The notes under the pieces: generated by a model
What the model was told of the DNA's origin: nothing
The model's input: the letters and a program-made list of their open reading frames with translations, nothing else
The model's database searches: none
Shown: piece after piece, positions 41,945 through 50,749 of the stretch
Layout: the number at the start of each line of letters is the position of its first letter
How positions within the stretch are numbered: the stretch's first letter is position 1
DNA from: Chryseobacterium herbae
GTDB lineage: Bacteria; Bacteroidota; Bacteroidia; Flavobacteriales; Weeksellaceae
Assembly: GCF_025154075.1 (NCBI RefSeq)
Contig: NZ_JAOAMU010000007.1
Span: 182,822 to 246,821, forward strand
Length of the DNA stretch: 64,000 nucleotides
Direction: 5' to 3'
Position numbers and translations under genes: made by a program

Positions 41945-42038
41945 TGTCATTGCGAACCTTTAGGTGAAGCAATCTCTGATTTATGCTACAAAAAAGTATT
42001 TTAGAGATTGCTTCGTCGCATAGCTCCTCGCAATGACA
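41945..42038. repeat. Inverted repeat with TGTCATTGCGA / TCGCAATGACA arms
   Basis: Left arm 41945-41977 and right arm 42003-42038 pair at both ends (TGTCATTGCGA with TCGCAATGACA; GAAGCAATCTCT with AGAGATTGCTTC), leaving an internal bulge. This type of palindrome is widespread between genes in diverse bacteria, as I recall, and is probably a miniature mobile element. Confidence 0.7.
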
Positions 42039-42249
42039 TTATACAATTTTATCAGAGATAAATTCCCGCGTCTTTGTGATTTCCAACTATAAAATTGGTT
42101 CACACGGATAGAATTTTAAAAAGTTATTAAAAGTATTTTCAGTCATTAAATTCCCGGACAATAACTTCTATCTTCCCACATCCATCTTCCTGTCTTCAAC
42201 CTCCATCAGGTTAATAAGTGTTAAACATAAAACTAGGGTGATCAACATA

Positions 42250-42280
42250 TTGGTCACTTTTTTTATTTGTCTTACTTTTG
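42250..42280 (+). promoter_or_regulatory. Complete Bacteroidota promoter (-33 and -7) of the SRPBCC gene
   Basis: TTG at 42250-42252, 20 nt, then TACTTTTG at 42273-42280. The predicted start of transcription falls at or next to the ATG at 42285, so the mRNA may be leaderless. Confidence 0.6.
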
Positions 42281-42284
42281 TGCG

Positions 42285-43325
42285 ATGCGTTTTTTTAAAA
42301 TTACAGCCGTGATTCTTGTTTTGTTGGTAGGAGCTTATGCTGCTTCCATGTATTATTTTGTGGATGAAAACAAGGACTTTAAAATAGAAAAAGAGATCGA
42401 TTATCCCGTTGATAAAGTCTTTGCCCAGTTTAATAATCTTCAGCATTTTACGCGCTGGAACAACTTTTTTACAAGTTCGCAGTCTATCGATATTGATTAT
42501 TATACGCCGTATGAAGGACAGGGTGGTGCCATCAGTTATGTAGATCCTAAAAATGATACGGACGGTGAAATGTTCATCCGTTACGAAAATCCATTAAATA
42601 GCCTTCGGTACCAGCTTTTTGAGGACAGAAACGAAAATCCGACGGTCGTTGACGTTCAGTTTAAAGTAGTTTCGGCGGAAAAGACGAAGATCACCTGGAA
42701 TGTTCACACGCCAAAACTTTCCGTGTTTAGGAGAGTGGAAAATTTCTGGACAGAAGACCGGTTTGCTGAAAACATCAACAAAAGCATGGTGAATCTGAAA
42801 AATGTATTGGGCAATAAAGTGGAAAAAGACAACCAGATGGCTTCCATCAAATATGACAGTCTGATGGTGGAAAATGAAGAAGATAAACTGATTTTGGGGA
42901 TCAATGTGAGTGCATCCAATAAGAAAGAAGCGCTGTATAAAAATATAGTGATGAATTATAGTAAAATTTACAACTATATCACGATGGATCTCGGTAAAAA
43001 AGACGATGAATTCGGCTTTCCGATCCTGATCACCGATGCAGATAACTACAAAGACAAAGAGATTTCTTACTTTCTGGGAATTCCTCTTTCCAAGAAGATC
43101 GGAGTTACCGATAATAATTTCAATTTCCGTACAATCAATCCTTCCCAAAACTATGTGATCTACTACAAAGGAAATTACGAAGGCAGAATAAGGGCCGTTC
43201 AGCAGCTGATTCAGAAGGCTAAAAAAGACGAGATGCGCTTCGGAGATATCCGTCAAACCTTTATTGAACGTCCGATAGAAGGACAGGAGGTAAACATGAA
43301 GCTCTCATTATCAGTGTTTAAGTAA
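42285..43325 (+). CDS. SRPBCC-fold (polyketide cyclase-like) membrane-anchored protein
   Basis: A 346-residue protein with an N-terminal transmembrane helix (FFKITAVILVLLVGAYAASMYYF) and an SRPBCC/START-like ligand-binding domain (about residues 30-180; FKIEKEIDYPVDKVFAQFNNLQHFTRWN). The C-terminal part (190-346) looks like a GyrI/effector-binding repeat. Such proteins bind hydrophobic ligands; the ligand is unknown. The ATG at 42285 is preferred over an in-frame TTG at 42267 because the -7 box lies between them. Confidence 0.8.
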   Translation: MRFFKITAVILVLLVGAYAASMYYFVDENKDFKIEKEIDYPVDKVFAQFNNLQHFTRWNNFFTSSQSIDIDYYTPYEGQGGAISYVDPKNDTDGEMFIRYENPLNSLRYQLFEDRNENPTVVDVQFKVVSAEKTKITWNVHTPKLSVFRRVENFWTEDRFAENINKSMVNLKNVLGNKVEKDNQMASIKYDSLMVENEEDKLILGINVSASNKKEALYKNIVMNYSKIYNYITMDLGKKDDEFGFPILITDADNYKDKEISYFLGIPLSKKIGVTDNNFNFRTINPSQNYVIYYKGNYEGRIRAVQQLIQKAKKDEMRFGDIRQTFIERPIEGQEVNMKLSLSVFK

Positions 43326-43395
43326 TTTTTTTTCATTTATTTTTTTCTTAATTTTTTTTAACGGTCTCAGGCTGTCCTAACTCGGTTTTTTTTAT

Positions 43396-43403
43396 TAAAT
43401 TTG
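43396..43403 (+). promoter_or_regulatory. -7 promoter box of sucA
   Basis: TAAATTTG, an exact TAnnTTTG box 46 bp before the sucA start codon. Confidence 0.45.
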
Positions 43404-43449
43404 AAGATTAATTCTACAAATAAATTTTAATAATAGATAAACTGTAATA

Positions 43450-46266
43450 ATGGACAGATTTTCATTCCTAAACGCAGCTCATTCTCAGTTAATTGAGGAT
43501 TTATACCAACAATACTTAAAATTCCCGGATTCTTTGGAGCCATCATGGAAAGCCTTTTTTCAAGGCTTCGATTTCGCTTTGGAGAACTATGGAGATGATG
43601 ATAACATTCAATACATTCAGGCTCCGGCCAACGCTGCTCCGGCAGTACAGCAGATCTCTCAGGCAGTAGCCGGTGGAGAAGTTCCGGAACACATCAAAAA
43701 AGAGTTCAAGGTAGTAAACCTTATCGAGGCTTACAGAACGAGAGGGCACTTGTTCACAAAAACAAACCCGGTTAGAGAAAGAAGACACTATACGCCTACT
43801 TTAGACATCGAGAACTTCGGTCTTAGCAAGGAGGATTTAAATACAAAATTCAACTGTGCTGTTGAAACAGGGATGAAAGAACCTGCAACACTACAGGATC
43901 TGATCAAGCATTTAGAAAGTATCTACTGCGGTTCTATCGGAGTAGAGTATACGTATATCAACAACGTTGAAGAAAAAGATTTCATTAAGAAGTGGCTTCA
44001 GGTGAACGAAAATCACCCAAGTCTTTCTGCCAACGAAAAAACTGAGATTTTACTAAAATTAAATCAGGCAGTAGCTTTCGAAAACTACCTTCACACTAAA
44101 TTTGTAGGACAGAAGAGATTCTCTCTGGAAGGAGGGGAAACCTTAATTCCTGCATTGGATCAGCTGATCTCAAGATCTTCTCAATTAGGAGTAGATGAAG
44201 TGGTTCTTGGAATGGCGCATAGAGGAAGACTGAACGTGTTGTCAAACATTTTCGGGAAATCTTACAAGCAGATCTTCTCAGAATTTGAAGGAAAAGAATT
44301 CGAAGAGGATGTATTCTCAGGTGACGTTAAATATCACTTAGGATCATCTAAAATAGTGAAAACTGCTTCAGGAGAAGAAGTAGCTATCAACCTTACCCCG
44401 AATCCATCTCACCTTGAAACCGTAGCGGCTCTTGTAGAAGGGATCTGCCGTGCGAAGATAGATGACAAATACAAAGGAGACGGTTCTAAGATTCTTCCTA
44501 TCGTAATCCACGGTGACGGTGCTATCGCCGGCCAGGGTATTGCTTATGAAGTAGCTCAGATGATGACGCTGGAAGGTTACAAAACAGGAGGAACGGTTCA
44601 TATCGTTGTTAACAACCAGGTTTCGTTTACCACCAACTATGCGGATGCAAGATCTTCAACATACTGTACTGACATTGCAAAAGTAACTGAATCTCCGGTA
44701 ATGCACGTTAATGCTGACGATGCTGAAGCAGTAGTTCATGCAATGCATTTTGCTGCAGACTTCAGAGCGAAGTTCGGTAAAGACGTTTATATCGATTTAT
44801 TAGGATACAGAAAATATGGTCACAACGAAGGTGATGAGCCTAGATTTACGCAGCCTAATCTTTACAAATTGATTTCAAAACACCCGAACCCAAGAGAAAT
44901 TTATAAAGATAAATTGCTTAAGGACAGCATCACTTCAAACGATGTGATCGCAAAAATGGAATCAGATTTCAAAGTGCTTTTAGATAAAGACTTTGATGCT
45001 TCCAAAGAAATCGAAAAAAATGTAATGGATCTGTTTATGGCAGATGACTGGACCAATTATCCTATCGGAAAAAGAGGTGCAGTTCAGATTCCTGTAGATA
45101 CAAAATATGACTTAGAGAAGCTTAAAGAGCTGGCGATTAAAATGTCATCTCTTCCTGCAGACAAAAAGTTCATCAATAAAATTACAAGACTGTTTGATAA
45201 CCGTGTTAAAGCTATTGAAGGAAATTCATTAGACTGGGCTCTTGGAGAATGGTTGGCATATGCTACGCTTCTTGTGGAAGGTCACAATGTAAGAATCTCC
45301 GGAGAAGATGTGGAAAGAGGAACATTCTCTCACAGACACGCAGTAGTGAAAACGGAAGATACGGAAGAAGAATATATTCCGTTGAGACATGTATCAGAAA
45401 GCAGATTTGATGTATTCAACTCTCACCTTTCAGAATATGGAGTTCTAGGTTTCGACTATGGATATGCAATGGTTTCCCCTAATACTTTAACGATCTGGGA
45501 AGCTCAGTTCGGAGACTTTGTAAACGGTGCTCAGATCATCGTTGACCAGTATCTGGCTGCTGCAGAAGAGAAATGGAAGATCCAGGACGGATTGGTGATG
45601 CTGTTGCCTCACGGTTCAGAAGGTCAGGGAGCAGAACACTCTTCAGCGAGATTAGAAAGATTCTTAACGCTTTGTGCGAACGAAAATATGGTAGTAGCCA
45701 ACGTTACTTCACCAGCCAACTATTTCCACTTATTAAGAAGACAGCTTAAATGGACATTCAGAAAGCCACTGATCGTAATGAGCCCTAAATCTCTGTTGAG
45801 ACACCCTAAAGTGGTTTCTCCACTGGAAGATTTTGCAAACGGTTCATTCCAGCCTATATTGGATGATCCTAAAGCAGATCCTAAAAAAGTAGAAAAATTA
45901 GTATTGTGTTCAGGTAAACTGTACTTCGAATTATTAGCGAAGAAAGAAGAACTTAACTGTGAAAATATTGCACTGGTAAGATTCGAGCAGTTATATCCGC
46001 TTCAGACAGATGCTATAGAAGCTATCTTCAGCAAGTACGACAGCAGAACACAGCTGATCTGGGCTCAGGAAGAACCTGAAAACATGGGCGCATGGTCTTA
46101 TATCCTGAGAAACTTCAGAGATACGGGAATCCAGATTGTAGCTCCAGTACCAAGCGGTGCTCCGGCTCCGGGAAGTCACAAAATGTTTGAAAAAAGCCAG
46201 AATGCAGTGATCAACAGAGTTTTCGACAGAGATGATGCTCCTGCAAAAAGACCCGTTACCGTGTAA
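43450..46266 (+). CDS. sucA: 2-oxoglutarate dehydrogenase E1 component
   Basis: A 938-residue thiamine-diphosphate enzyme that decarboxylates 2-oxoglutarate in the TCA cycle and passes the succinyl group to the E2 lipoyl arm. It shows the N-terminal E2-binding segment (FLNAAHSQLIEDLYQQYLKFP), VLGMAHRGRLNVL, the TPP motif HGDGAIAGQGIAYEVAQM, and the C-terminal HGSEGQGAEHSSARLERFL and WAQEEPENMGAW. The length is normal. It is followed by the E2 gene after 40 bp; the E3 gene (lpd) is not in this window. Confidence 0.97.
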   Translation: MDRFSFLNAAHSQLIEDLYQQYLKFPDSLEPSWKAFFQGFDFALENYGDDDNIQYIQAPANAAPAVQQISQAVAGGEVPEHIKKEFKVVNLIEAYRTRGHLFTKTNPVRERRHYTPTLDIENFGLSKEDLNTKFNCAVETGMKEPATLQDLIKHLESIYCGSIGVEYTYINNVEEKDFIKKWLQVNENHPSLSANEKTEILLKLNQAVAFENYLHTKFVGQKRFSLEGGETLIPALDQLISRSSQLGVDEVVLGMAHRGRLNVLSNIFGKSYKQIFSEFEGKEFEEDVFSGDVKYHLGSSKIVKTASGEEVAINLTPNPSHLETVAALVEGICRAKIDDKYKGDGSKILPIVIHGDGAIAGQGIAYEVAQMMTLEGYKTGGTVHIVVNNQVSFTTNYADARSSTYCTDIAKVTESPVMHVNADDAEAVVHAMHFAADFRAKFGKDVYIDLLGYRKYGHNEGDEPRFTQPNLYKLISKHPNPREIYKDKLLKDSITSNDVIAKMESDFKVLLDKDFDASKEIEKNVMDLFMADDWTNYPIGKRGAVQIPVDTKYDLEKLKELAIKMSSLPADKKFINKITRLFDNRVKAIEGNSLDWALGEWLAYATLLVEGHNVRISGEDVERGTFSHRHAVVKTEDTEEEYIPLRHVSESRFDVFNSHLSEYGVLGFDYGYAMVSPNTLTIWEAQFGDFVNGAQIIVDQYLAAAEEKWKIQDGLVMLLPHGSEGQGAEHSSARLERFLTLCANENMVVANVTSPANYFHLLRRQLKWTFRKPLIVMSPKSLLRHPKVVSPLEDFANGSFQPILDDPKADPKKVEKLVLCSGKLYFELLAKKEELNCENIALVRFEQLYPLQTDAIEAIFSKYDSRTQLIWAQEEPENMGAWSYILRNFRDTGIQIVAPVPSGAPAPGSHKMFEKSQNAVINRVFDRDDAPAKRPVTV

Positions 46267-46306
46267 TTAAGAATAATATCCAATTAAAAAATAAAAAATA
46301 CTCAAT

Positions 46307-47563
46307 ATGTCAGTTTTAGAAATGAAAGTTCCTTCACCGGGAGAATCCATTACAGAAGTTGAAATTGCAACTTGGCTTGTGAAAGATGGTGATTATGTAG
46401 AAAAAGATCAGCCCATCGCAGAAGTAGACTCAGATAAAGCAACTCTTGAATTACCTGCAGAACAAAGCGGTGTGATCACGTTAAAAGCAGAAGAGGGTGA
46501 TGTAGTACAGGTTGGCCAGGTAGTTTGTTTAATTGATGTGGATGCTCCAAGACCTGCAGGCGGAAGCGCACCTGCTGCTGAAGCTCCAAAACAGGAAGAG
46601 GCTCCGAAAGCTGCTGAACCGGCTAAACAAGAAGCTCCAAAACCAGCTGCTCCGGTAGCTGCTCCACAAACGTACGCAACAGGAGCTCCATCTCCTGCCG
46701 CTAAAAAAATCCTTGACGAAAAAGGAATTGAGACTGGACAGGTTTCAGGAAGCGGAAGAGACGGAAGAATCACTAAAACAGACGCAGAATTGGCTGCAGT
46801 TCCTGCTTTAGGTGGAACACCTTCTACAGCAACTGGTGCACGTACAACTACAACAACTAAACTTTCAGTTCTAAGAAGAAAAATCGCTTCAAGACTTGTT
46901 TCTGTAAAGAACGAAACAGCGATGTTGACCACTTTCAACGAAGTTGATATGTCTGAAATTTTCAGATTAAGAAAATTATACAAAGAAGAATTTGCTCAGA
47001 AACACGGAGTAGGATTAGGCTTCATGTCTTTCTTTACAAAAGCGGTGACAAGAGCATTACAAATGTACCCGGATGTAAATGCATCTATCGACGGAGATTT
47101 CAAAATCAACTATGATTTCTGCGATATTTCAATTGCAGTTTCAGGTCCTAAAGGATTAATGGTTCCGGTATTGAGAAATGCTGAAAACATGTCTTTCAGT
47201 GGAGTTGAAGCCAACATCAAAGATCTTGCGACTAAAGTAAGAGACGGTAAAATTACAGTTGATGAAATGACTGGCGGTACATTCACGATTACAAATGGTG
47301 GTACTTTCGGATCTATGATGTCTACACCGATTATCAACCCTCCACAGTCTGCTATTCTTGGAATGCACAACATCATCCAGAGACCGGTAGCGGTAGACGG
47401 ACAGGTAGTGATCAGACCAATGATGTACGTTGCCATGTCTTATGACCACAGAATTATCGATGGAAAAGAATCTGTAGGATTCCTTGTAGCGGTAAAAGAA
47501 GGTATCGACAATCCTGTTGAAATTTTAATGGGAGGCGACGAAAGAAAAGGCCTTGGACTATAA
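46307..47563 (+). CDS. sucB: Dihydrolipoyllysine succinyltransferase (2-oxoglutarate dehydrogenase E2)
   Basis: A 418-residue E2 enzyme. An N-terminal lipoyl domain with lipoylated K44 (VDSDKATLE) is followed by an alanine/proline linker (about 82-125), a peripheral-subunit-binding domain (SPAAKKILDEKGIETGQVSGSGRDGRITKTD) and the catalytic core ending SYDHRIIDGKESVGFLVAVKE with the active histidine. It transfers succinyl to CoA. Operon partner of sucA; a strong terminator follows. Confidence 0.97.
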   Translation: MSVLEMKVPSPGESITEVEIATWLVKDGDYVEKDQPIAEVDSDKATLELPAEQSGVITLKAEEGDVVQVGQVVCLIDVDAPRPAGGSAPAAEAPKQEEAPKAAEPAKQEAPKPAAPVAAPQTYATGAPSPAAKKILDEKGIETGQVSGSGRDGRITKTDAELAAVPALGGTPSTATGARTTTTTKLSVLRRKIASRLVSVKNETAMLTTFNEVDMSEIFRLRKLYKEEFAQKHGVGLGFMSFFTKAVTRALQMYPDVNASIDGDFKINYDFCDISIAVSGPKGLMVPVLRNAENMSFSGVEANIKDLATKVRDGKITVDEMTGGTFTITNGGTFGSMMSTPIINPPQSAILGMHNIIQRPVAVDGQVVIRPMMYVAMSYDHRIIDGKESVGFLVAVKEGIDNPVEILMGGDERKGLGL

Positions 47564-47591
47564 AATTTAATAAAATTTTAAGATAACTTAC

Positions 47592-47620
47592 AATCTCGCC
47601 TTAAAAAAGGCGAGATTTTT
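47592..47620 (+). terminator. Rho-independent terminator of sucAB
   Basis: A perfect 11-bp stem (AATCTCGCCTT with AAGGCGAGATT), a 4-nt loop and a T run. Confidence 0.92.
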
Positions 47621-47644
47621 GTATCTGTTATAAAAACTAAGGTG

Positions 47645-48031
47645 ATGTTCTCAAAAATGACTTCCAATATCAAAGTTTCAGTAATACCTGAATATGATAG
47701 TAAAAACAGTTATCCTTCCGAAAACCGTTATGTCTTTAAGTACAATATTACAATAGAAAATGACGGAAGCTTTCCCATTAAAGTACTTAAAAGAAAATGG
47801 CTCATCTTTGATGTCGGTTTTGGATACACAGAGATTATTGGTGATGGTGTAATCGGATTGACACCGGAAATTCCCACAGGCGAAAATTTCGCTTATTTCT
47901 CCAATGTAATGCTTCGGTCCGGCGTAGGTAATATGAGCGGAAAATACCTCGTTAAAAACACGGATACGCAGGAAACCTTTGAGATAGAGATCCCAAAGTT
48001 CAACCTGTTGTCTGAAGTGTTAAGCAATTAA
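47645..48031 (+). CDS. apaG: ApaG-family protein
   Basis: A 128-residue protein with the ApaG fold of fibronectin-like beta sandwich: NRYVFKYNITIENDGSFPIKVLKRKWLIFD and the TGENFAYFSNVMLRSGVGNMSGKYLV region are typical. ApaG has been linked to divalent cation tolerance and Ap4A metabolism in enterobacteria, but its biochemical role is unclear. A GTG precedes the ATG at 47645, which is preferred; another ATG four codons on is also possible. Confidence 0.9.
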   Translation: MFSKMTSNIKVSVIPEYDSKNSYPSENRYVFKYNITIENDGSFPIKVLKRKWLIFDVGFGYTEIIGDGVIGLTPEIPTGENFAYFSNVMLRSGVGNMSGKYLVKNTDTQETFEIEIPKFNLLSEVLSN

Positions 48032-48270
48032 GCTGAGTTATGAGTTTCAGGGTAAATTTTGGTTGCTAGTTACTGGTTTATGAGTTGTTGGTTGGTAGTA
48101 TTTAAGCTAATAAATTATAGTCTTAAATCTGACATTCTGATATCTAATGTCTTGACTCTTATTCTCCAACCTACATTCACGATTCATTTGCGGAGCAAAA
48201 TTCACCATTGACATTCTTCATCTCAGTTGAAAGTCTGAAATCTTATGTCTGAAATCTGATATCAAAAAAA
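48032..48270 (+). repeat. Dispersed intergenic repeat, copy C (partial, divergent)
   Basis: Matches parts of the repeat at 36399-36694: TTGCTAGTTACTGGTTT-like and GTTGTTGGTTGGTAGTA blocks, an AAAATTCACCATT block (48199-48211), and AAGTCTGAAATCTTATGTCTGAAATCTGA at the end. It fills the gap between apaG and the convergent T9SS gene. Confidence 0.65.
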
Positions 48271-48276
48271 TTAGGA

Positions 48277-48999
48277 TTATTCCCTGATAAACTGATGTCT
48301 GCTTATTCCTTTCTGAGATTTGATTTCTAAGAAATAGCCTCCTTTTGAAAGGCCGGAAACATCTATTCTGGAATCTTTAGAATTCTGCTGAACGAGTTTC
48401 CCTTCAGCGGTATAAATTTTTGTCCATTCAATGTGATCAATACCCTTGATTTCAAGGAAACTGTCTTTAACAGGATTAGGATAAATCTTTATTGACGCAG
48501 TTTTAGATGCCTCCGATTCTTTGGTGGCTAAGAAACCACTTTCATAAAATGCCTTATCTCCCAGATTATTGGTGAGAACTAGATTTCTTGTGTTTCCTGA
48601 ACTGGTAATTACGTACTGATGATTATCTGAATTAAAGGCGAAATAATGATAATATTGATTCGCAAAATTTACATTTTCAGGGAGTGTACAGGTTTCGTTG
48701 GGTCCCGCTCCATAAGTCCAAAATGTAAAATTGGTTGGATGAATGTCCATCTGATAAATCATTGCCCAAACACTCGTCCCACAGAAATGACTGTCCATGG
48801 TGACGTATGTTCCCGAAGCTCCGGGAGGAGGAGTGAAGGTTAGTGTGGGAGCTCCTATTTCGCTATTCTGCGGAAGATCATAAGTAATGTTGTTTTTAAT
48901 TACTTTCTTTAGATTCCATGTTGTACTCAGGAGTTCCGAGCTTTGTGCCTGGAATAGGGTGCTGACAATAATGACAGCCGGAAGTAAAAGTTTTTTCAT
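48277..48999 (-). CDS. Secreted protein with T9SS type A sorting domain
   Basis: A 240-residue exported protein. The signal peptide is MKKLLLPAVIIVSTLFQAQSSE. Residues 25-150 are a beta-rich, unrecognised domain with two cysteines (HFCGTSVW, NETCTLPENV). Residues 167-240 form a Por secretion system C-terminal sorting domain (IKIYPNPVKDSFLEIKG, KIYTAEGKLVQ, VSGLSKGGYFLEIKS), which targets the protein to the type IX machinery for release or surface anchoring. The role of the mature domain is unknown. An exonuclease gene lies 4 bp upstream. Confidence 0.92.
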   Translation of the reverse strand: MKKLLLPAVIIVSTLFQAQSSELLSTTWNLKKVIKNNITYDLPQNSEIGAPTLTFTPPPGASGTYVTMDSHFCGTSVWAMIYQMDIHPTNFTFWTYGAGPNETCTLPENVNFANQYYHYFAFNSDNHQYVITSSGNTRNLVLTNNLGDKAFYESGFLATKESEASKTASIKIYPNPVKDSFLEIKGIDHIEWTKIYTAEGKLVQQNSKDSRIDVSGLSKGGYFLEIKSQKGISRHQFIRE

Positions 49000-49003
49000 G
49001 GGG

Positions 49004-49561
49004 TTATAGTTTTTTGATGTATTTATTTAAAAAAGATTCATGGATTTCGTCGTTTTCAGTAATGATTAATTTTTCAAAAGCCAACAGTGCAATTTTTGCG
49101 CAAGCCTCTGCATCGTCTCCGGCGCGGTGATGGTTCAGACTGATCTGGTGATGTTCTGCCAGATGTTTTAGTCCGTATTTTGGAAGATAATTCCATGATT
49201 TTTTAGCGAGCTGAATACTGCAAAGATAATTCAGCTTTGGGGTAAACATACCGTAATGCTGGAAACAGCCTCTTAAAACCCCCGCATCAAAGCTTGCATT
49301 GTGGGCAATCATCAGTGATCCGTACATCATTTCTTCAGCTTCGTACCAGATCTCATCAAAAGTAGGAGCATCCTTTACATCGTCGGGAGTAATCCCATGG
49401 ACGGCAATATTAAATCTGCTGAAATAGGGAAAGCTTGGCGGTTTGATCAGCCAGGTCTTCGTTTCCACGATTTTGGAATCCTGAACAATACAAATACCCA
49501 TTTCACACGCTGAATTCTTCTCGTGAGTTGCCGTTTCAAAATCTATTGCGCAGAAATCCAT
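49004..49561 (-). CDS. DnaQ-like 3'-5' exonuclease
   Basis: A 185-residue DEDDh exonuclease of the DNA polymerase III epsilon type. Exo I is CAIDFETAT with D7 and E9, Exo II is IAHNASFDAGVL, and Exo III is HHRAGDDAEACAKIA with the DEDDh histidine. It removes nucleotides from 3' ends and probably acts in repair or RNA processing rather than as the replicative proofreader, because it is a short, free-standing protein. It is followed by the T9SS gene after 4 bp. Confidence 0.92.
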   Translation of the reverse strand: MDFCAIDFETATHEKNSACEMGICIVQDSKIVETKTWLIKPPSFPYFSRFNIAVHGITPDDVKDAPTFDEIWYEAEEMMYGSLMIAHNASFDAGVLRGCFQHYGMFTPKLNYLCSIQLAKKSWNYLPKYGLKHLAEHHQISLNHHRAGDDAEACAKIALLAFEKLIITENDEIHESFLNKYIKKL

Positions 49562-49564
49562 CTT

Positions 49565-49640
49565 TTTGAATTATAAATTATAAGTTGCTGGTTGGTTAGT
49601 TGCCGGTGTTATTTAGCGTTCAGGGTTTTAAATGGAAGGT
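49565..49640 (+). repeat. Short fragment of the dispersed intergenic repeat
   Basis: TAAGTTGCTGGTTGGTTAGTTGCCGG resembles the AGTTGTTGGTTGGTAG block of the copies at 36399 and 48032. It is only a fragment, and the assignment is uncertain. Confidence 0.4.
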
Positions 49641-49704
49641 TTAAAGCTTAACGTTTTTTGAAGTTAAGAATTTTTCCCTTAAAATAAAATAGTCAGATAT
49701 TTGC

Positions 49705-49768
49705 ACTCTAATACTCTAATACTCTAATACTCTAATACTCTAATACTCTAATACTCTAATACTCTAAT
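49705..49768 (+). repeat. Octamer tandem array (ACTCTAAT x 8)
   Basis: Eight uninterrupted, identical 8-bp units. The final unit contains the stop codon (TAG on the minus strand, 49764-49766) of the glycosyltransferase gene. It is a candidate for length variation by replication slippage. Confidence 0.97.
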
Positions 49769-50744
49769 GTTTTCCACCCAAAAAATGCCTGAAGATCAGC
49801 CATTTTGATTGATAGAAATTGCTCTTCTGATGATTTTGACGGAGTTTCCATGTTCCCGGAAGCTGTCCGTAAAATCCGAAATGCGCTCTTACAACGGCCC
49901 ACAGATGTGGAAATCCGTTTTTTAATCCGAAATAAATTCCGGCAATTCCGTCTAAACAAAGTCTGAAAAAAATTAACCATATCAGTTTGGGAAACGGAAG
50001 GTTTTTCAGCATCATAGAAAGGTTATTGCGGATATTTAAGTATGTTTTTTGAGCGCTTTGTTTGTTGAGTGTTCCTCCACCTACGTGATAGACTTTGGAT
50101 TTTCCGGTGTAGAAAGTTTTTCTTCCTGAGTTAATCAGCCTCCAGCAAAGATCGATTTCTTCCTGATGGGCAAAAAACCGTTCATCGAAACCTTTCTGTT
50201 CCCAGAAATCCTTTGAACGGATAAAGAAACTGCATCCTGAAGCCCAGAAAATCTCTGTTTCATCATCATATTGTCCTAGATCTTCTTCCACATCATCGAA
50301 GACACGTCCCCGACAGTAAGGATAGCCCAGATTGTCAATAAGGCCACCACCAGCTCCGGCAAATTCAAAAAATGTTTTATGATTAAAAGAAAGTATTTTC
50401 GGTTGTATTGCTGCTATGGAAGCGTCTTTCTCAAATAATTCGAGCACCGGATCTGTCCAGTTTTCAGTAACTTCTACATCAGAGTTGAGAAGACAATAGT
50501 ATTCATTGTTTATTTCCTTTAAGCCTTCGTTATATCCACCGGCAAAACCGTAGTTTTGAGTGTTTTTAATGATTTTTACGGCAGGAAAATGGGTCTGTAC
50601 AAACGCTACAGAGTCATCAGTAGAAAGATTGTCGATGACATAAATATCTGCATCTTGGGAAAAACTCACCACGCTTGGAAGGAATTTCTCAAGCCAGTTT
50701 TTACCATTCCAGTTTAAGATAGCAACGGCTAATTTTTTAGGCAT
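49764..50744 (-). CDS. Glycosyltransferase family 2
   Basis: A 326-residue GT-A fold enzyme. AILNWNGKNWLEKFLPS and IDNLSTDDSVAFV open the nucleotide-sugar site, LLNSDVEVTENW contains the metal-binding motif, and WASGCSFFIRSKDF with DERFFAHQEEIDLCWRL is the acceptor region of rhamnosyltransferase-like GT2 proteins. It probably acts on cell-envelope glycans or a lipid-linked saccharide. An LpxL-like acyltransferase gene lies 5 bp upstream, so the pair may modify the outer membrane lipid. Its stop codon lies inside the octamer array. Confidence 0.92.
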   Translation of the reverse strand: MPKKLAVAILNWNGKNWLEKFLPSVVSFSQDADIYVIDNLSTDDSVAFVQTHFPAVKIIKNTQNYGFAGGYNEGLKEINNEYYCLLNSDVEVTENWTDPVLELFEKDASIAAIQPKILSFNHKTFFEFAGAGGGLIDNLGYPYCRGRVFDDVEEDLGQYDDETEIFWASGCSFFIRSKDFWEQKGFDERFFAHQEEIDLCWRLINSGRKTFYTGKSKVYHVGGGTLNKQSAQKTYLNIRNNLSMMLKNLPFPKLIWLIFFRLCLDGIAGIYFGLKNGFPHLWAVVRAHFGFYGQLPGTWKLRQNHQKSNFYQSKWLIFRHFLGGKH

Positions 50745-50749
50745 CAGGA

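Noticed and set aside
46408..46983. 191-codon minus-strand open frame inside sucB
   Set aside because: It is an artefact of the alanine/proline-rich linker and lipoyl domain of sucB; no start context or family match.
49705..49768. Octamer array considered as a CRISPR or iteron origin
   Set aside because: Units are 8 bp with no spacers and no cas or replication initiator genes nearby.
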